A DNA stretch of 64,000 nucleotides. Source: Paractinoplanes ovalisporus. Its GTDB lineage: Bacteria; Actinomycetota; Actinomycetes; Mycobacteriales; Micromonosporaceae. Under the pieces are notes generated by a model that was not told where the DNA came from, did not search any database, and saw only the letters and a program-made list of their open reading frames with translations. Every line of letters begins with the position of its first letter. Position 1 is the stretch's first letter. This document shows positions 18,065 through 26,204 of this stretch, piece by piece. Both the position numbers and the translations under genes were made by a program. The DNA lies in the NCBI RefSeq assembly GCF_016834655.1, contig NZ_JAENHP010000004.1:620001-684000 (forward strand), read 5' to 3'.

Positions 18065-19282
18065 CTAGCCGACGAGTTGCGCCTCGGCGCGGTGATGGTC
18101 TTCCTCGCTCAGCCGGGCGGGGAAGACCCGGCGCCCGGCGGTCCGCACGAGCACGACCGCGGTGACCGCCATCGCGGCCGTGACCAGCGGCAGCACGCCC
18201 AGGTGACCGGAACCCACCAGCCGCTCGCCGAGCAGCGCGCCGCCGCCGATCCCGATCTGGAACGCGACCACATAGAGCGCGGAGGCGGCGTCCCGGGCCC
18301 GCGGCGCGATCCGCAGCGGGGCCGCCGCCAGGATGACCGGGATGGCGGTGAAGGCGCCGCCCCACAGCAGCGTGACCAGCACGGTCGGCCACAGACCGAG
18401 CACCGGCGCGAGCAGCCCGGCCGAGACCGCCAGCACCGAGAGCAGGGCGACCAGCACGGTCCCCGGCCGCCGGTCGACGTGACGTCCGACGGCCCCGTTG
18501 GTGATCAGCCCGACGAAGCCGTAGCCGAGCAGCAGCACGCTCAGACCGGCCCCCTCCAGCCCGGCGTCGCGCCGCACCAGCGGGGCGATGTACGTGTACG
18601 CCGCGAAGTGGCCGATCACGAGCACCGCGGTGATCAGGCAGAGCAGCGCCACCTGCGGGTCCCGCACGATGGCGACCGCGGCCCGCAGCTGGACGGCCGG
18701 GCGGGTCGCCAGGTCGTGCGGCCGCGGCGGCAGCTTGGGCAGCACCCGCAGCAGCACGAGCACGCAGATCGCCCCGCCGATGGTGACCGCCCCGACTGCC
18801 GCCCGCCAGCCCAGCCACTGACCCAGCGCGGTGCCCAGCGGAACGCCCAGCACGATGGCGAGCGAGTTGCCCACGAAGACCAGCGCGGTCGCCTTGCCGG
18901 CCTGCCCCGGAGGTGCCAGCCGGGCGGTGACCGGCCCGATCACCGACCAGAACACGCCGTGGGCCAGCGCGCAGATCAGCCGGGCGCCGGCCAGGATCTC
19001 GAACGTCGGCGCGAACGTGGCCGCGGCCTGCGACACCACGAAGATCGCCATGGTGATCGCGATCAGTTTGTGCCGGGCCACCCGCATGGTGAGCGCGGTC
19101 AGCGGGATCGTGCTCACCCCGGCCACCACGGCATAGCTGGTCAGCAGCAGGCCGACGTCGGACTCGGCCACGTCGAGCCCGCGGGCGATCTCGGGCAGCA
19201 GGCCCACCGGAAGCGTCTCCGCGGTCACGTAGAAGAACGCGGAGGCGCCCAGGGCGGCCAGGGCCGGGCGGTTCATGGTCAC
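18065..19282 (-). CDS. MFS drug/sugar efflux transporter (DHA1 type)
   Basis: A 405-aa major-facilitator protein with 12 predicted helices. The first helix carries FFYVTAETLPVGLLPEIA, the pattern of the arabinose-efflux/SotB and chloramphenicol-type DHA1 exporters. The loop 2-3 motif is degenerate (MRVARHKLIAI). The gene is divergent from a ROK regulator across 46 bp containing a near-palindrome, so the ROK protein probably controls it and the substrate may be a sugar or sugar-like compound. Translation starts at GTG 19282 or at ATG 19276. Family certain, substrate unknown. Confidence 0.85.
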   Translation of the reverse strand: MTMNRPALAALGASAFFYVTAETLPVGLLPEIARGLDVAESDVGLLLTSYAVVAGVSTIPLTALTMRVARHKLIAITMAIFVVSQAAATFAPTFEILAGARLICALAHGVFWSVIGPVTARLAPPGQAGKATALVFVGNSLAIVLGVPLGTALGQWLGWRAAVGAVTIGGAICVLVLLRVLPKLPPRPHDLATRPAVQLRAAVAIVRDPQVALLCLITAVLVIGHFAAYTYIAPLVRRDAGLEGAGLSVLLLGYGFVGLITNGAVGRHVDRRPGTVLVALLSVLAVSAGLLAPVLGLWPTVLVTLLWGGAFTAIPVILAAAPLRIAPRARDAASALYVVAFQIGIGGGALLGERLVGSGHLGVLPLVTAAMAVTAVVLVRTAGRRVFPARLSEEDHHRAEAQLVG

Positions 19283-19295
19283 TGTCGCAGAATAA

Positions 19296-19310
19296 GCTCT
19301 TGATCAGAGC
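19296..19310. promoter_or_regulatory. candidate ROK operator between MFS and ROK genes
   Basis: GCTCTTGATCAGAGC forms 5-bp inverted arms GCTCT/AGAGC around TGATC. It sits midway in the 46-bp gap between the divergent MFS and ROK genes. Confidence 0.4.
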
Positions 19311-19328
19311 AAAAGAAGGGAGTCGGTT

Positions 19329-20441
19329 GTGACGACGCGCTCAACCGAGCTGCTCCGGGTGGCGCACACGCGCCCCGGCGTCACCCGGGCCGCCGCCGCC
19401 CGCCTGCTCGGCGTCGGCACCGGAGCGGCCACCGAACTGGTGGCCCGCCTCTCCCAGGCCGCCCTGCTGTCCGAGGCGCCGGCCGCCCCCAGCGGCGCCC
19501 GCGGCCGCCCGACGACGGTGCTGATGCCGCACCCCGAAGGTCCCCTGGTGCTGGCGGCCGAGATCACCCACGAGGCCTGGCGGATCGACGTGGTCGAGCT
19601 GGGCGGACATCCCCTCGCCTCGCTGGCGGCACCCCACGCGGGCGCGACGTGGCCCGAGCTCACGGCGGCGGTCACGGCTGCGGTCGGCAAGTTCTTCCGT
19701 ACGTACGGGATCCGGTTGCGCGCCATGGGCATCTCGGTCCCCGGCACCGTCTCGCCCTCGTTGCGTCTCGACGCCAGCAACCTGGGCTGGCACGACGTCG
19801 ACCTGACCGAACTGTGGCCCGGCGCGCCCCTGTTCGTGGCCGGCAACGACGCCAGCCTGGCCGCCGCCGCCGAATCGGCCCGCGGCGCCGCGACGGACGC
19901 CTCGGTCGCCCTGCACGTGCGCATCGAGGGCGGCCTGGGCGGCGCCGTCGTCGACCGGAGTCACCTGCTGGTCGGCGCCACTGGGGCCAGCGGCGAGTTC
20001 GGCCACATGCCGTTCGGCGACCCCGCGGTCCTCTGCCCGTGCGGCGCGCGCGGCTGCTGGGGAACGGCGGTCGACGGCACGGCCCTGGCCCGTTTCCTCG
20101 GCCAGCCGCCGCCGCGCGACCCGGTCACGTACGCCCGCCGCGTCATCGCCTCCGACGGCCCCGACGAGCGCGCCGCCGTCGGGGTGATCGCCGCCGCCCT
20201 CGGCCGCGGCCTGGCGGGCCTGGTCAACGGCCTGGACGCCGACCTGGTGACGCTGGGCAGCATCGCCGCCGACCTGCTGGCGGCGGCCCCGGCCGAACTG
20301 CACGCGTCGTACCGAGCGGGCCTGATGGCGATCCGCCGCGAGACACCGCCCCCGCTGGTCGCGGCCGCGCTGGGCCCCGACGGCCCGATCGCCGGCGCCG
20401 CCGAGAACGCCTGGTCGTCCCTGTTGCCCCAGCTCAGCTGA
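19329..20441 (+). CDS. ROK-family transcriptional regulator
   Basis: A 370-aa protein with an N-terminal winged helix (about residues 1-60, including AAARLLGVGTGAATELVARL) and a ROK domain. The ROK zinc motif is complete: CPCGARGCWGT preceded by GEFGHMPFG. The catalytic-like Asp is present in VAGNDASLAA. GTG at 19329 follows GAAGGGAG. It is divergent from the MFS exporter and probably regulates it through the site at 19296-19310. It is distinct from the ROK repressor at the left end and from the ROK kinase NagK. The inducer is unknown, probably a sugar. Confidence 0.88.
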   Translation: MTTRSTELLRVAHTRPGVTRAAAARLLGVGTGAATELVARLSQAALLSEAPAAPSGARGRPTTVLMPHPEGPLVLAAEITHEAWRIDVVELGGHPLASLAAPHAGATWPELTAAVTAAVGKFFRTYGIRLRAMGISVPGTVSPSLRLDASNLGWHDVDLTELWPGAPLFVAGNDASLAAAAESARGAATDASVALHVRIEGGLGGAVVDRSHLLVGATGASGEFGHMPFGDPAVLCPCGARGCWGTAVDGTALARFLGQPPPRDPVTYARRVIASDGPDERAAVGVIAAALGRGLAGLVNGLDADLVTLGSIAADLLAAAPAELHASYRAGLMAIRRETPPPLVAAALGPDGPIAGAAENAWSSLLPQLS

Positions 20442-20470
20442 CCGCCCGTCCCCGCTCCGCCCGTCCGTCC

Positions 20471-21586
20471 TCAGCTCCTCGGCTTGAAGAGGTCGACGAG
20501 CCCGTGCGGGGCGTTGGCGCCGAAGATGAGCTCGACCGTCCGGTGCGCGGCGATCGCGGCCGCTTCGCTGCGCGGGAACATGACATCCTCGTACGCCGCA
20601 AGCGCCGTTTCGGGGTCGCCGGGATGCGCGGCGATCGCCTGTCCGAGCTCGGCCCCGTCCAGCATCGCGAGGTTCGCGCCGTCGCCGCCGGGCAGGCTCA
20701 CGTGCGCCGCGTCGCCGAGCAACGTCACGCCCGGCACCCGCTCCCAGCGATGACGGTTCGGAAGCTCGTAGATGCTGCGGAGCACCGGCGCGGTGTCGCC
20801 CTCGGCGATCAGCGAGACCAGCTCGGGCGCCCACCCGTCGAACTCGGCGGCGATCCGGCTCTTCGCGGCACCCGGGTCGGCGAAGTCGACCTCGGCGAAC
20901 CACTCGACCGGCCGGAGGAAGACCACGTACGTGTGGATGACGTCCCCCGCTTCCCGGTGCGCGAGGAAGCCCCGTCCCGGGACCAGAGCTTTCATGGCGC
21001 CGCTCCCGACCGCCTTGGCCGCCGCCGGATGACGCTCGTCCACGTCGTGCAGGTAGAGGTCGATGTAGCTCATGCCCGCGTACACCGGTTTCTCGTCCGA
21101 GACCAGCGGCCGGACCTTGGACCACGCCCCGTCGGCGCCGACCAGCAGCTCGGAGACGGCCGTCGACCCGTCCGCGAACGCGAGCTCGTGACGCCCCGCC
21201 CCGAGCGGTGTCGCCGACCGCAGCTTGCGGCCCCACTGCACGGTCCCGGCCGGCAGTGATTCCAGAAGGATCCGCCGGATGTCCCCGCGCAGCGCCTCCG
21301 GCCGCGCCATCGACCCGTTGTCGGGCAGGTCGACGAGCACCCCGCCCTGCGGGTCGAGGATCCGCTGCGCGCCGCCACCCCAGTGGATGATCCGGCGATA
21401 CTCGTCCGTGAGCCGGGCGATGCCCAGCGCGCGCTGACCGTCGTTCTCGTGGAGGTCGAGCTGCCCGCCCTGGCTGCGGGCGCCGGCCGAGTCGTCCGCG
21501 TCATAGACGGTGACGGGAATGCCGTTCAGGTGCAGGACGCGTGCCAGGGTGAGGCCGCCGAGGCCGGCGCCGACGATCGTGACCAT
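20471..21586 (-). CDS. FAD-dependent monooxygenase, TetX-like
   Basis: A 371-aa group A flavoprotein monooxygenase. It has the N-terminal Rossmann motif GAGLGGLTLARVLHLNG, the TetX-type signature SQGGQLDLHENDGQRAL, GADGAWSKVRP and the second FAD motif VTLLGDAAHVSLPGGDGANLAM. Relatives hydroxylate aromatic substrates, and TetX itself inactivates tetracyclines. GGAAGGA lies 7 nt before the ATG at 21586, which rules out the longer TTG-initiated reading. It is divergent from a TetR regulator across three repeated operators, the arrangement of an inducible detoxification gene. Whether the substrate is an antibiotic or another aromatic compound cannot be told from sequence. Confidence 0.85.
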   Translation of the reverse strand: MVTIVGAGLGGLTLARVLHLNGIPVTVYDADDSAGARSQGGQLDLHENDGQRALGIARLTDEYRRIIHWGGGAQRILDPQGGVLVDLPDNGSMARPEALRGDIRRILLESLPAGTVQWGRKLRSATPLGAGRHELAFADGSTAVSELLVGADGAWSKVRPLVSDEKPVYAGMSYIDLYLHDVDERHPAAAKAVGSGAMKALVPGRGFLAHREAGDVIHTYVVFLRPVEWFAEVDFADPGAAKSRIAAEFDGWAPELVSLIAEGDTAPVLRSIYELPNRHRWERVPGVTLLGDAAHVSLPGGDGANLAMLDGAELGQAIAAHPGDPETALAAYEDVMFPRSEAAAIAAHRTVELIFGANAPHGLVDLFKPRS

Positions 21587-21609
21587 CGCTGTTCCTTCCG
21601 TCGCGCTCA

Positions 21610-21662
21610 ACGAACTAAGTTCGTCTTAACGAACTAAGTTCTAGCCAACGAGCTAAGTTCGT
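21610..21662. promoter_or_regulatory. three tandem TetR-type operators, 19-bp period
   Basis: ACGAACTAAGTTCGT (21610-21624) is a 15-bp palindrome with 6-bp arms. Near copies ACGAACTAAGTTCTA (21629-21643) and ACGAGCTAAGTTCGT (21648-21662) follow at exactly 19-bp steps. All three lie between the divergent monooxygenase and TetR genes. Confidence 0.85.
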
Positions 21663-21669
21663 GTCAACG

Positions 21670-21675
21670 TATAGT
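21670..21675 (+). promoter_or_regulatory. -10 box, leaderless start of tetR-type gene
   Basis: TATAGT ends 7 nt before the ATG at 21683 and begins 8 bp after the third operator, so a bound repressor would cover the promoter. Confidence 0.55.
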
Positions 21676-21682
21676 GACGAGC

Positions 21683-22429
21683 ATGTCGGTCGACCCCTCA
21701 CAGCGCCGCGCCGCCCGGCACGCCCAGCCCGGAGCCACCGAGCCGGTGACGCGCCGGGTGCCCATCACCGTCGAACGGATCACCGAGGCCGCCCTCCAGG
21801 TGATCTCCGCCGACGGGTACGACGCGCTGACCATCCGCAGCGTCGCCAAGGTGCTCGGGACCGGCCCGTCCTCGCTCTACGCCCACATCGTCAACCGGGC
21901 CGACATCGACGACCTGCTGATCGGCTGGCTGAGCGCCCGGATCGTGCTGCCCGAGCCCGACCCGGCCCGGTGGCGGGAACAGCTCAAGGACGTCTACGCC
22001 CAGCTGCGTGATCAATACCTGAGATACCCCGGCGTCTCCCGGGCCGCGCTCGCCGTCGTCCCCACCAATCTGGAGACTCTGCGGGTCGGCGAGGGCCTCT
22101 TCGCGATCGCCCTGGCCTCCGGCGCCGACCCCCGCACGGCGGCCTGGGCGGTCGACGCCCTCTCGCTCTACGTCGTCGGCTATGCGCTGGAGACCTCACT
22201 GGTCCAGCAGCGTCAGAAGGACCCCGAGGCAGCGTGGATCCTCAGTCGCGACGACCTCGTCCGCCGCCTCGAAGCGCTGCCGGCCGACAGGTTCCCCCAG
22301 ACCAGGCGCTACGCGGCCGAACGCACCTCCGGCGACGGGCACGAGCGCTTCGACTTCACCCTCGACCTGTTCCTCGACAACCTGTACCGGCGAAGCCCGG
22401 TTGACGGCCGGGGTCAGGCGGCGCAGTAG
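21683..22429 (+). CDS. TetR-family regulator of the TetX-like gene
   Basis: A 248-aa regulator. After a short tail the helix-turn-helix spans about residues 25-70 (ITEAALQVISADGYDALTIR, then RSVAKVLGTGPSSLYAHIVN). The C-terminal ligand domain has the TetR_C-type helices WREQLKDVYAQLRDQYLRYP and AVDALSLYVVGYALE. ATG at 21683 is set by the -10 spacing; an in-frame GTG lies at 21674. It is divergent from the TetX-like monooxygenase and probably represses both genes through the three operators. Its 3' end overlaps the convergent lipoprotein gene by 16 bp. Confidence 0.88.
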   Translation: MSVDPSQRRAARHAQPGATEPVTRRVPITVERITEAALQVISADGYDALTIRSVAKVLGTGPSSLYAHIVNRADIDDLLIGWLSARIVLPEPDPARWREQLKDVYAQLRDQYLRYPGVSRAALAVVPTNLETLRVGEGLFAIALASGADPRTAAWAVDALSLYVVGYALETSLVQQRQKDPEAAWILSRDDLVRRLEALPADRFPQTRRYAAERTSGDGHERFDFTLDLFLDNLYRRSPVDGRGQAAQ

Positions 22430-22926
22430 CCGGCGACCGGGCTCAGCCACTCCTTGAACTGGTTCTCGATCGTGCTGTTGAGCTTGGTCATGGTGGTCAC
22501 CGTCTTGACGTAGCCCTTGTTGGCCGCGCTCGCGTCGACCTTGGCCGCCGACGTCATGCCGGCCGCCTTGAACTCGGGGTTCTGGGCGGCCGCGGTGTCG
22601 TTGCGGATCTTCGCTGCGACCTGCTTGAGCTCGGTCGTGGCGGCGGCCTCGGCCTTGGTGATCTCGGCGGTCTGCTTGGCCTCGCGGTAGGTGATCAGCT
22701 TGCCCATGGCGGAGCCGAAGTCGCGCAGCTCGACCGTGTAGAGCGTCTGGAGCTTGGTGCACACCTGCTTGGTGTTCGCCGTGTAGTCGGGCGCGGCGCT
22801 GCTCGGCGCCGTGCTCGGGGCGGTGGTGGCCGGGGCGGCGGCCTCGTTGCTGTCCGCGTCGCTGTCGCAGGCGGCGCCGGTCAGCAGGAGGCTGCCGGCG
22901 ATCACGGCCAGGAGGGCGCGTCGCAT
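22414..22926 (-). CDS. putative lipoprotein of unknown function
   Basis: A 170-aa exported protein. MRRALLAVIAGSLLLTGAAC is a signal peptide ending at a cysteine, but the -3 position is Gly rather than Leu, so the lipobox is atypical. A low-complexity Ala/Thr/Ser/Pro linker (about 26-48) precedes a helical domain with two cysteines (QVCTKLQ and the near-C-terminal GYCAA). ATG at 22926 follows AAGGAA, so the longer upstream reading is rejected. It overlaps the convergent TetR gene end by 16 bp. Function unknown. Confidence 0.75.
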   Translation of the reverse strand: MRRALLAVIAGSLLLTGAACDSDADSNEAAAPATTAPSTAPSSAAPDYTANTKQVCTKLQTLYTVELRDFGSAMGKLITYREAKQTAEITKAEAAATTELKQVAAKIRNDTAAAQNPEFKAAGMTSAAKVDASAANKGYVKTVTTMTKLNSTIENQFKEWLSPVAGYCAA

Positions 22927-23024
22927 GAAGGGTTCCTTCGGTCGGGGACGAGGGGGCACGCCCGCACGACGGTACGTTCCGGTCGCCGGATCGTCCAACC
23001 GACAGTGATCAGCGAAATACCTAC

Positions 23025-23058
23025 AGCCCGTCCGCGTCCAGCCGGACGCGGACGGGCT
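23025..23058. other. perfect 15-bp palindrome between divergent genes
   Basis: AGCCCGTCCGCGTCC (23025-23039) is perfectly complementary to GGACGCGGACGGGCT (23044-23058) with a 4-nt loop. It looks like a terminator stem, but neither neighbouring gene ends here; the lipoprotein and SARP genes both start away from it. Confidence 0.6.
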
Positions 23059-23160
23059 ATGGGTCCCCCGTAACACCGTGGCCGCCGCGCCGTGCTGGGG
23101 CGATGCCTGGACATCCACGGCGCGACGGCGGCGCTGAACAGCGTCGCGCATCGCGCTGTT

Positions 23161-23199
23161 GTTCCGCTCTCGTTCCGCTCTTGCCGTCTCGGCTAGTGT
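23161..23199 (+). promoter_or_regulatory. SARP-type direct repeats and -10 box
   Basis: GTTCCGCTCT occurs at 23161-23170 and 23172-23181, an 11-bp period, followed 12 bp later by the -10-like TAGTGT (23194-23199). SARP regulators bind heptamer direct repeats with an 11-bp period just upstream of the -10. An inverted repeat AACAGCG/CGCTGTT (23137-23160) abuts the array. Confidence 0.5.
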
Positions 23200-23225
23200 C
23201 GATGTCCTACAAGGCTGGGGGCGGC

Positions 23226-26204
23226 ATGCGGTATCGCATCCTCGGGCCCCTGTCCGTCACCGTCGACGGGCAGGACGTCGCCATCACGGCGGGCCGTGAT
23301 CGCATCGTGCTGGCCATGCTGCTGCTGCACGCGGGACGCGTGCTGGGCGTCGGCACCCTCGCCGAGGCGGTCTGGGGTGCCGAGCCGCCGGCCACCGCCC
23401 GCGGCCAGTTGCAGACCTGCGTGTCCCGCCTGCGCCGCTCGTTGCCGGCCGGCGCGATCCGCAGCGACCCGGCCGGCTACTGCCTGGGGCCCGGCCCGGG
23501 GGAGCTCGACGCCGCCGAGTTCACGCGTCTGGTGGCCGACGCCCGCGAGAACAACGATCCCGCGCTCTACCGCCGGGCCCTCGACCTGTGGCGCGGGGAC
23601 GCCGCGGCCGGGCTCGACAGTCACGGCGTACGGCTGGCCGCGGCCGTTCTCGACCAGCAGCACGTGGCCGCTCTGGAAGGCTGGGCCGAGCTCGAGATCG
23701 CCGCCGGGCGGGACCGCGACCTGATCGGCGAGCTCGTCACCGCGGTCGACCGGTTCCCCCTGCGCGAGAAGCTGAGCGGCCAGCTCATGCGGGCCCTGCA
23801 CCGGTCCGGACGGCAGGCCGACGCGCTCGGCGAATATCAGCGGGTGCGTTCGGCTCTGCGGGACGAGCTGGGTCTCGATCCCGGTCGCGAGCTGCAGGAA
23901 CTGCATACGGCGATGCTCTCCGGCGCGCTGAGTGAGCCCGCGCGGCCCGCACAGGTCCGATGCCTTCCCCGTACGGTCGGCGACTTCACCGGCCGGGTCG
24001 AGGTGGTCCGCCGCCTGGTCGCCGCGATCGACGGCTCCGACACGGCGGGCCCGGTCGTCGCGGTGATCGACGGGATGGCCGGCAGCGGCAAGACCACGCT
24101 CGCGCTGCACGTCGCCACGCTGCTGGGCGACCGCTATCCCGACGCGCACCTCTTCGTCGACCTGCAGGGCCACAGCGACGGCCGTCCGGTCGAACCGGCC
24201 GCCGCCCTGCTCGTGCTGCTGCGGCAGCTCGGTGTCGAGGCCGAGCGGATCCCGCCGGGGCTGGTCGACCGCGTCGGCCTGTGGCGCACCGAACTGGCCC
24301 GGCGCCGCACGCTGGTGCTCTTCGACAACGCCGCCTCCAGCGCCCAGCTGGCCGACCTGCTGCCGACCGCGCCGGGCAGCCTCGCGCTGATCACCGGCCG
24401 GCGCCGGCTGCTCGGCCTGGACGGGGTGCATCCGGAATCGCTGCCCCTGCTGAGCCCCGACGAGGCGGTCACGCTGCTGGCCCGGATCGCCGGCCCGCGG
24501 GTATGGGCCGACCCGGACGGCGCGGCCGAGGTGGCCCGGCGCTGCGGTTGCCTGCCGCTGGCCCTCCGGCTGGCCGGGGCGCGTCTGGCCCACCGGCCCC
24601 GCTGGCAGGTGGCCGACCTGGTGCGCCGGCTCGGCGACTCCGCGCTGCCCGAGCTGGCGGCCGAGGACAGGTCGGTGGCCAGCGCGTTCGCCGTCTCGTA
24701 CCGGCAGTTGCCGGAGGCCACCCAGCGGGTGTTCCGGCTGCTCGGCGTCGGCCCGGCGTCCGAGTTCGACGCGTTCACGGTGGCCGCGCTGGGCGGGCTC
24801 CCGCTGGAGGACGCCCGCGAGATCCTCGACGACCTGGTCGACGTGCACCTGGTGGAGGAGCCGGAACCGGAGGTCTACCGGCTGCACGACCTGTTGCGCG
24901 AGTTCGCCGCCGCGCTGGGCTCCGAGATCGCGCCCGGCGAGCGGGTCACCGCACTGCGGGGCCTGCTCGATCAGCAGTTGCACGCGGCGGCCGCGACCAA
25001 CCTGCCGGCCTACCGGGCGGTGCTCGACCGCGACATCGGGGCGCCCGAGCCGCTGCGGCCCGACCTGGTCGAGGCGCTCACCGACCCGGTGGCCCGGCTC
25101 GAACGGGAGCGGACCAGCCTCGGCCAGTACGTGGATGCCGCCGCCACCGTGCCCGAACTGAGCCGCTATGCGTGGCAGCTGCCCCGGGCGGCCTGGCGGC
25201 ACCTGTTCACCGGCGGCTACCTCGACGACGTCTTCGCGCTGCAGTCCCAGGCCCGGTCGGTGATCGAGGCGAGCGGGGACCGCGCCGCCACCGCGACCGT
25301 CCTCAACTATCTGGCGTCGGTGCACTACCGCCGGGGCGAGATGGACGAGGCGGTCCGACTGCTGGAGCAGTGCATCGCCCTGCGCGAGGAGCTGGGCGAC
25401 CGCGACGCGGTGGCGATGTCGATGGTCAACCTGGCCGGCGTGCACCACGTGGCCGGGCGCTGGGCCCGCAGCCTCGAGGTCGCGCTGGCGGTGCGGCGGA
25501 TGTTCACCCCGCGGACCGGCCGGGACGAGCTCAACGCGATCGCGCTCGGCTATCAGCGGCTCGGTCGTTATCCCGAGTCGCTGCGATATCACCGGCTGCG
25601 GTTGCTGATGCAGCTCGAGGTCGGCGACCCGACCCGGATCGGCGACGCCCTGGCCAGCATCGCGGTGGTCAAGCAGCGGATGGGGAAGGTGACCATCGGC
25701 GCGGCCCGCCGCCAGGTCGGGGTGGCCCTGCGGGCGATGCAGAAGGCCAACTATCCGTACGGGGAGGCCGAGAACCACAACGAGCTGGCGCTGCTGCTGG
25801 CGGCCGAGGGCCGGCTCACCGAGGCGGTCGCGAGCCACCGGGCAGCCATCGACCGGGCCGCCATGGTGCACGACCCGACGCAGGAGTCCCGGCTGTGGCA
25901 CGGCTTCGGCACCACTCTGCGGCTGACCGGCGACGACGCGCAGGCCCGCACGGCCTTCGAGCGGGCCCTGCTCCTGGCCCGGCAGTCCCGGCTGCCCTAC
26001 CCGATCGCCCTGGCCCAGGCCGGCCTCGGTGACTGCCTGCTCGGCGACGACCCGCAGGAGGCCCGGCGGCTGCTGGAACAGGCCCGGGCGACGCTGGCCG
26101 GGCTGGAGGCGCCGGAGCTGCGCGACGTCGAGAAGTCACTCGTCGCGCTGGGTGGTACGGATCATCTGCACTCGGGCGCGGGCGGAGAGACGATGGAGGC
26201 GTGA
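23226..26204 (+). CDS. SARP-family regulator with NB-ARC and TPR domains (AfsR-like)
   Basis: A 992-aa regulator. An OmpR-like winged helix (about residues 1-90, MRYRILGPLSVTVDGQ) and bacterial transcriptional activation domain (about 95-240, ending ALRDELGLDPGRELQELH) form the SARP module. An NB-ARC ATPase follows (about 265-560) with Walker A GMAGSGKTTLA, LVLFDNA as Walker B and the GCLPLAL motif. TPR repeats (about 690-960, such as YRRGEMDEAVRLLEQCIALR) complete it. This is the AfsR layout, which activates secondary-metabolite or developmental genes. No biosynthetic cluster adjoins, so it may act globally. ATG at 23226 starts the conserved domain. The stop overlaps fumC by GTGA. Confidence 0.9.
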   Translation: MRYRILGPLSVTVDGQDVAITAGRDRIVLAMLLLHAGRVLGVGTLAEAVWGAEPPATARGQLQTCVSRLRRSLPAGAIRSDPAGYCLGPGPGELDAAEFTRLVADARENNDPALYRRALDLWRGDAAAGLDSHGVRLAAAVLDQQHVAALEGWAELEIAAGRDRDLIGELVTAVDRFPLREKLSGQLMRALHRSGRQADALGEYQRVRSALRDELGLDPGRELQELHTAMLSGALSEPARPAQVRCLPRTVGDFTGRVEVVRRLVAAIDGSDTAGPVVAVIDGMAGSGKTTLALHVATLLGDRYPDAHLFVDLQGHSDGRPVEPAAALLVLLRQLGVEAERIPPGLVDRVGLWRTELARRRTLVLFDNAASSAQLADLLPTAPGSLALITGRRRLLGLDGVHPESLPLLSPDEAVTLLARIAGPRVWADPDGAAEVARRCGCLPLALRLAGARLAHRPRWQVADLVRRLGDSALPELAAEDRSVASAFAVSYRQLPEATQRVFRLLGVGPASEFDAFTVAALGGLPLEDAREILDDLVDVHLVEEPEPEVYRLHDLLREFAAALGSEIAPGERVTALRGLLDQQLHAAAATNLPAYRAVLDRDIGAPEPLRPDLVEALTDPVARLERERTSLGQYVDAAATVPELSRYAWQLPRAAWRHLFTGGYLDDVFALQSQARSVIEASGDRAATATVLNYLASVHYRRGEMDEAVRLLEQCIALREELGDRDAVAMSMVNLAGVHHVAGRWARSLEVALAVRRMFTPRTGRDELNAIALGYQRLGRYPESLRYHRLRLLMQLEVGDPTRIGDALASIAVVKQRMGKVTIGAARRQVGVALRAMQKANYPYGEAENHNELALLLAAEGRLTEAVASHRAAIDRAAMVHDPTQESRLWHGFGTTLRLTGDDAQARTAFERALLLARQSRLPYPIALAQAGLGDCLLGDDPQEARRLLEQARATLAGLEAPELRDVEKSLVALGGTDHLHSGAGGETMEA

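Noticed and set aside
23193..25901. A 902-codon open frame opposite the SARP gene
   Set aside because: It is a GC-driven shadow; the plus strand encodes recognisable winged-helix, NB-ARC and TPR domains.
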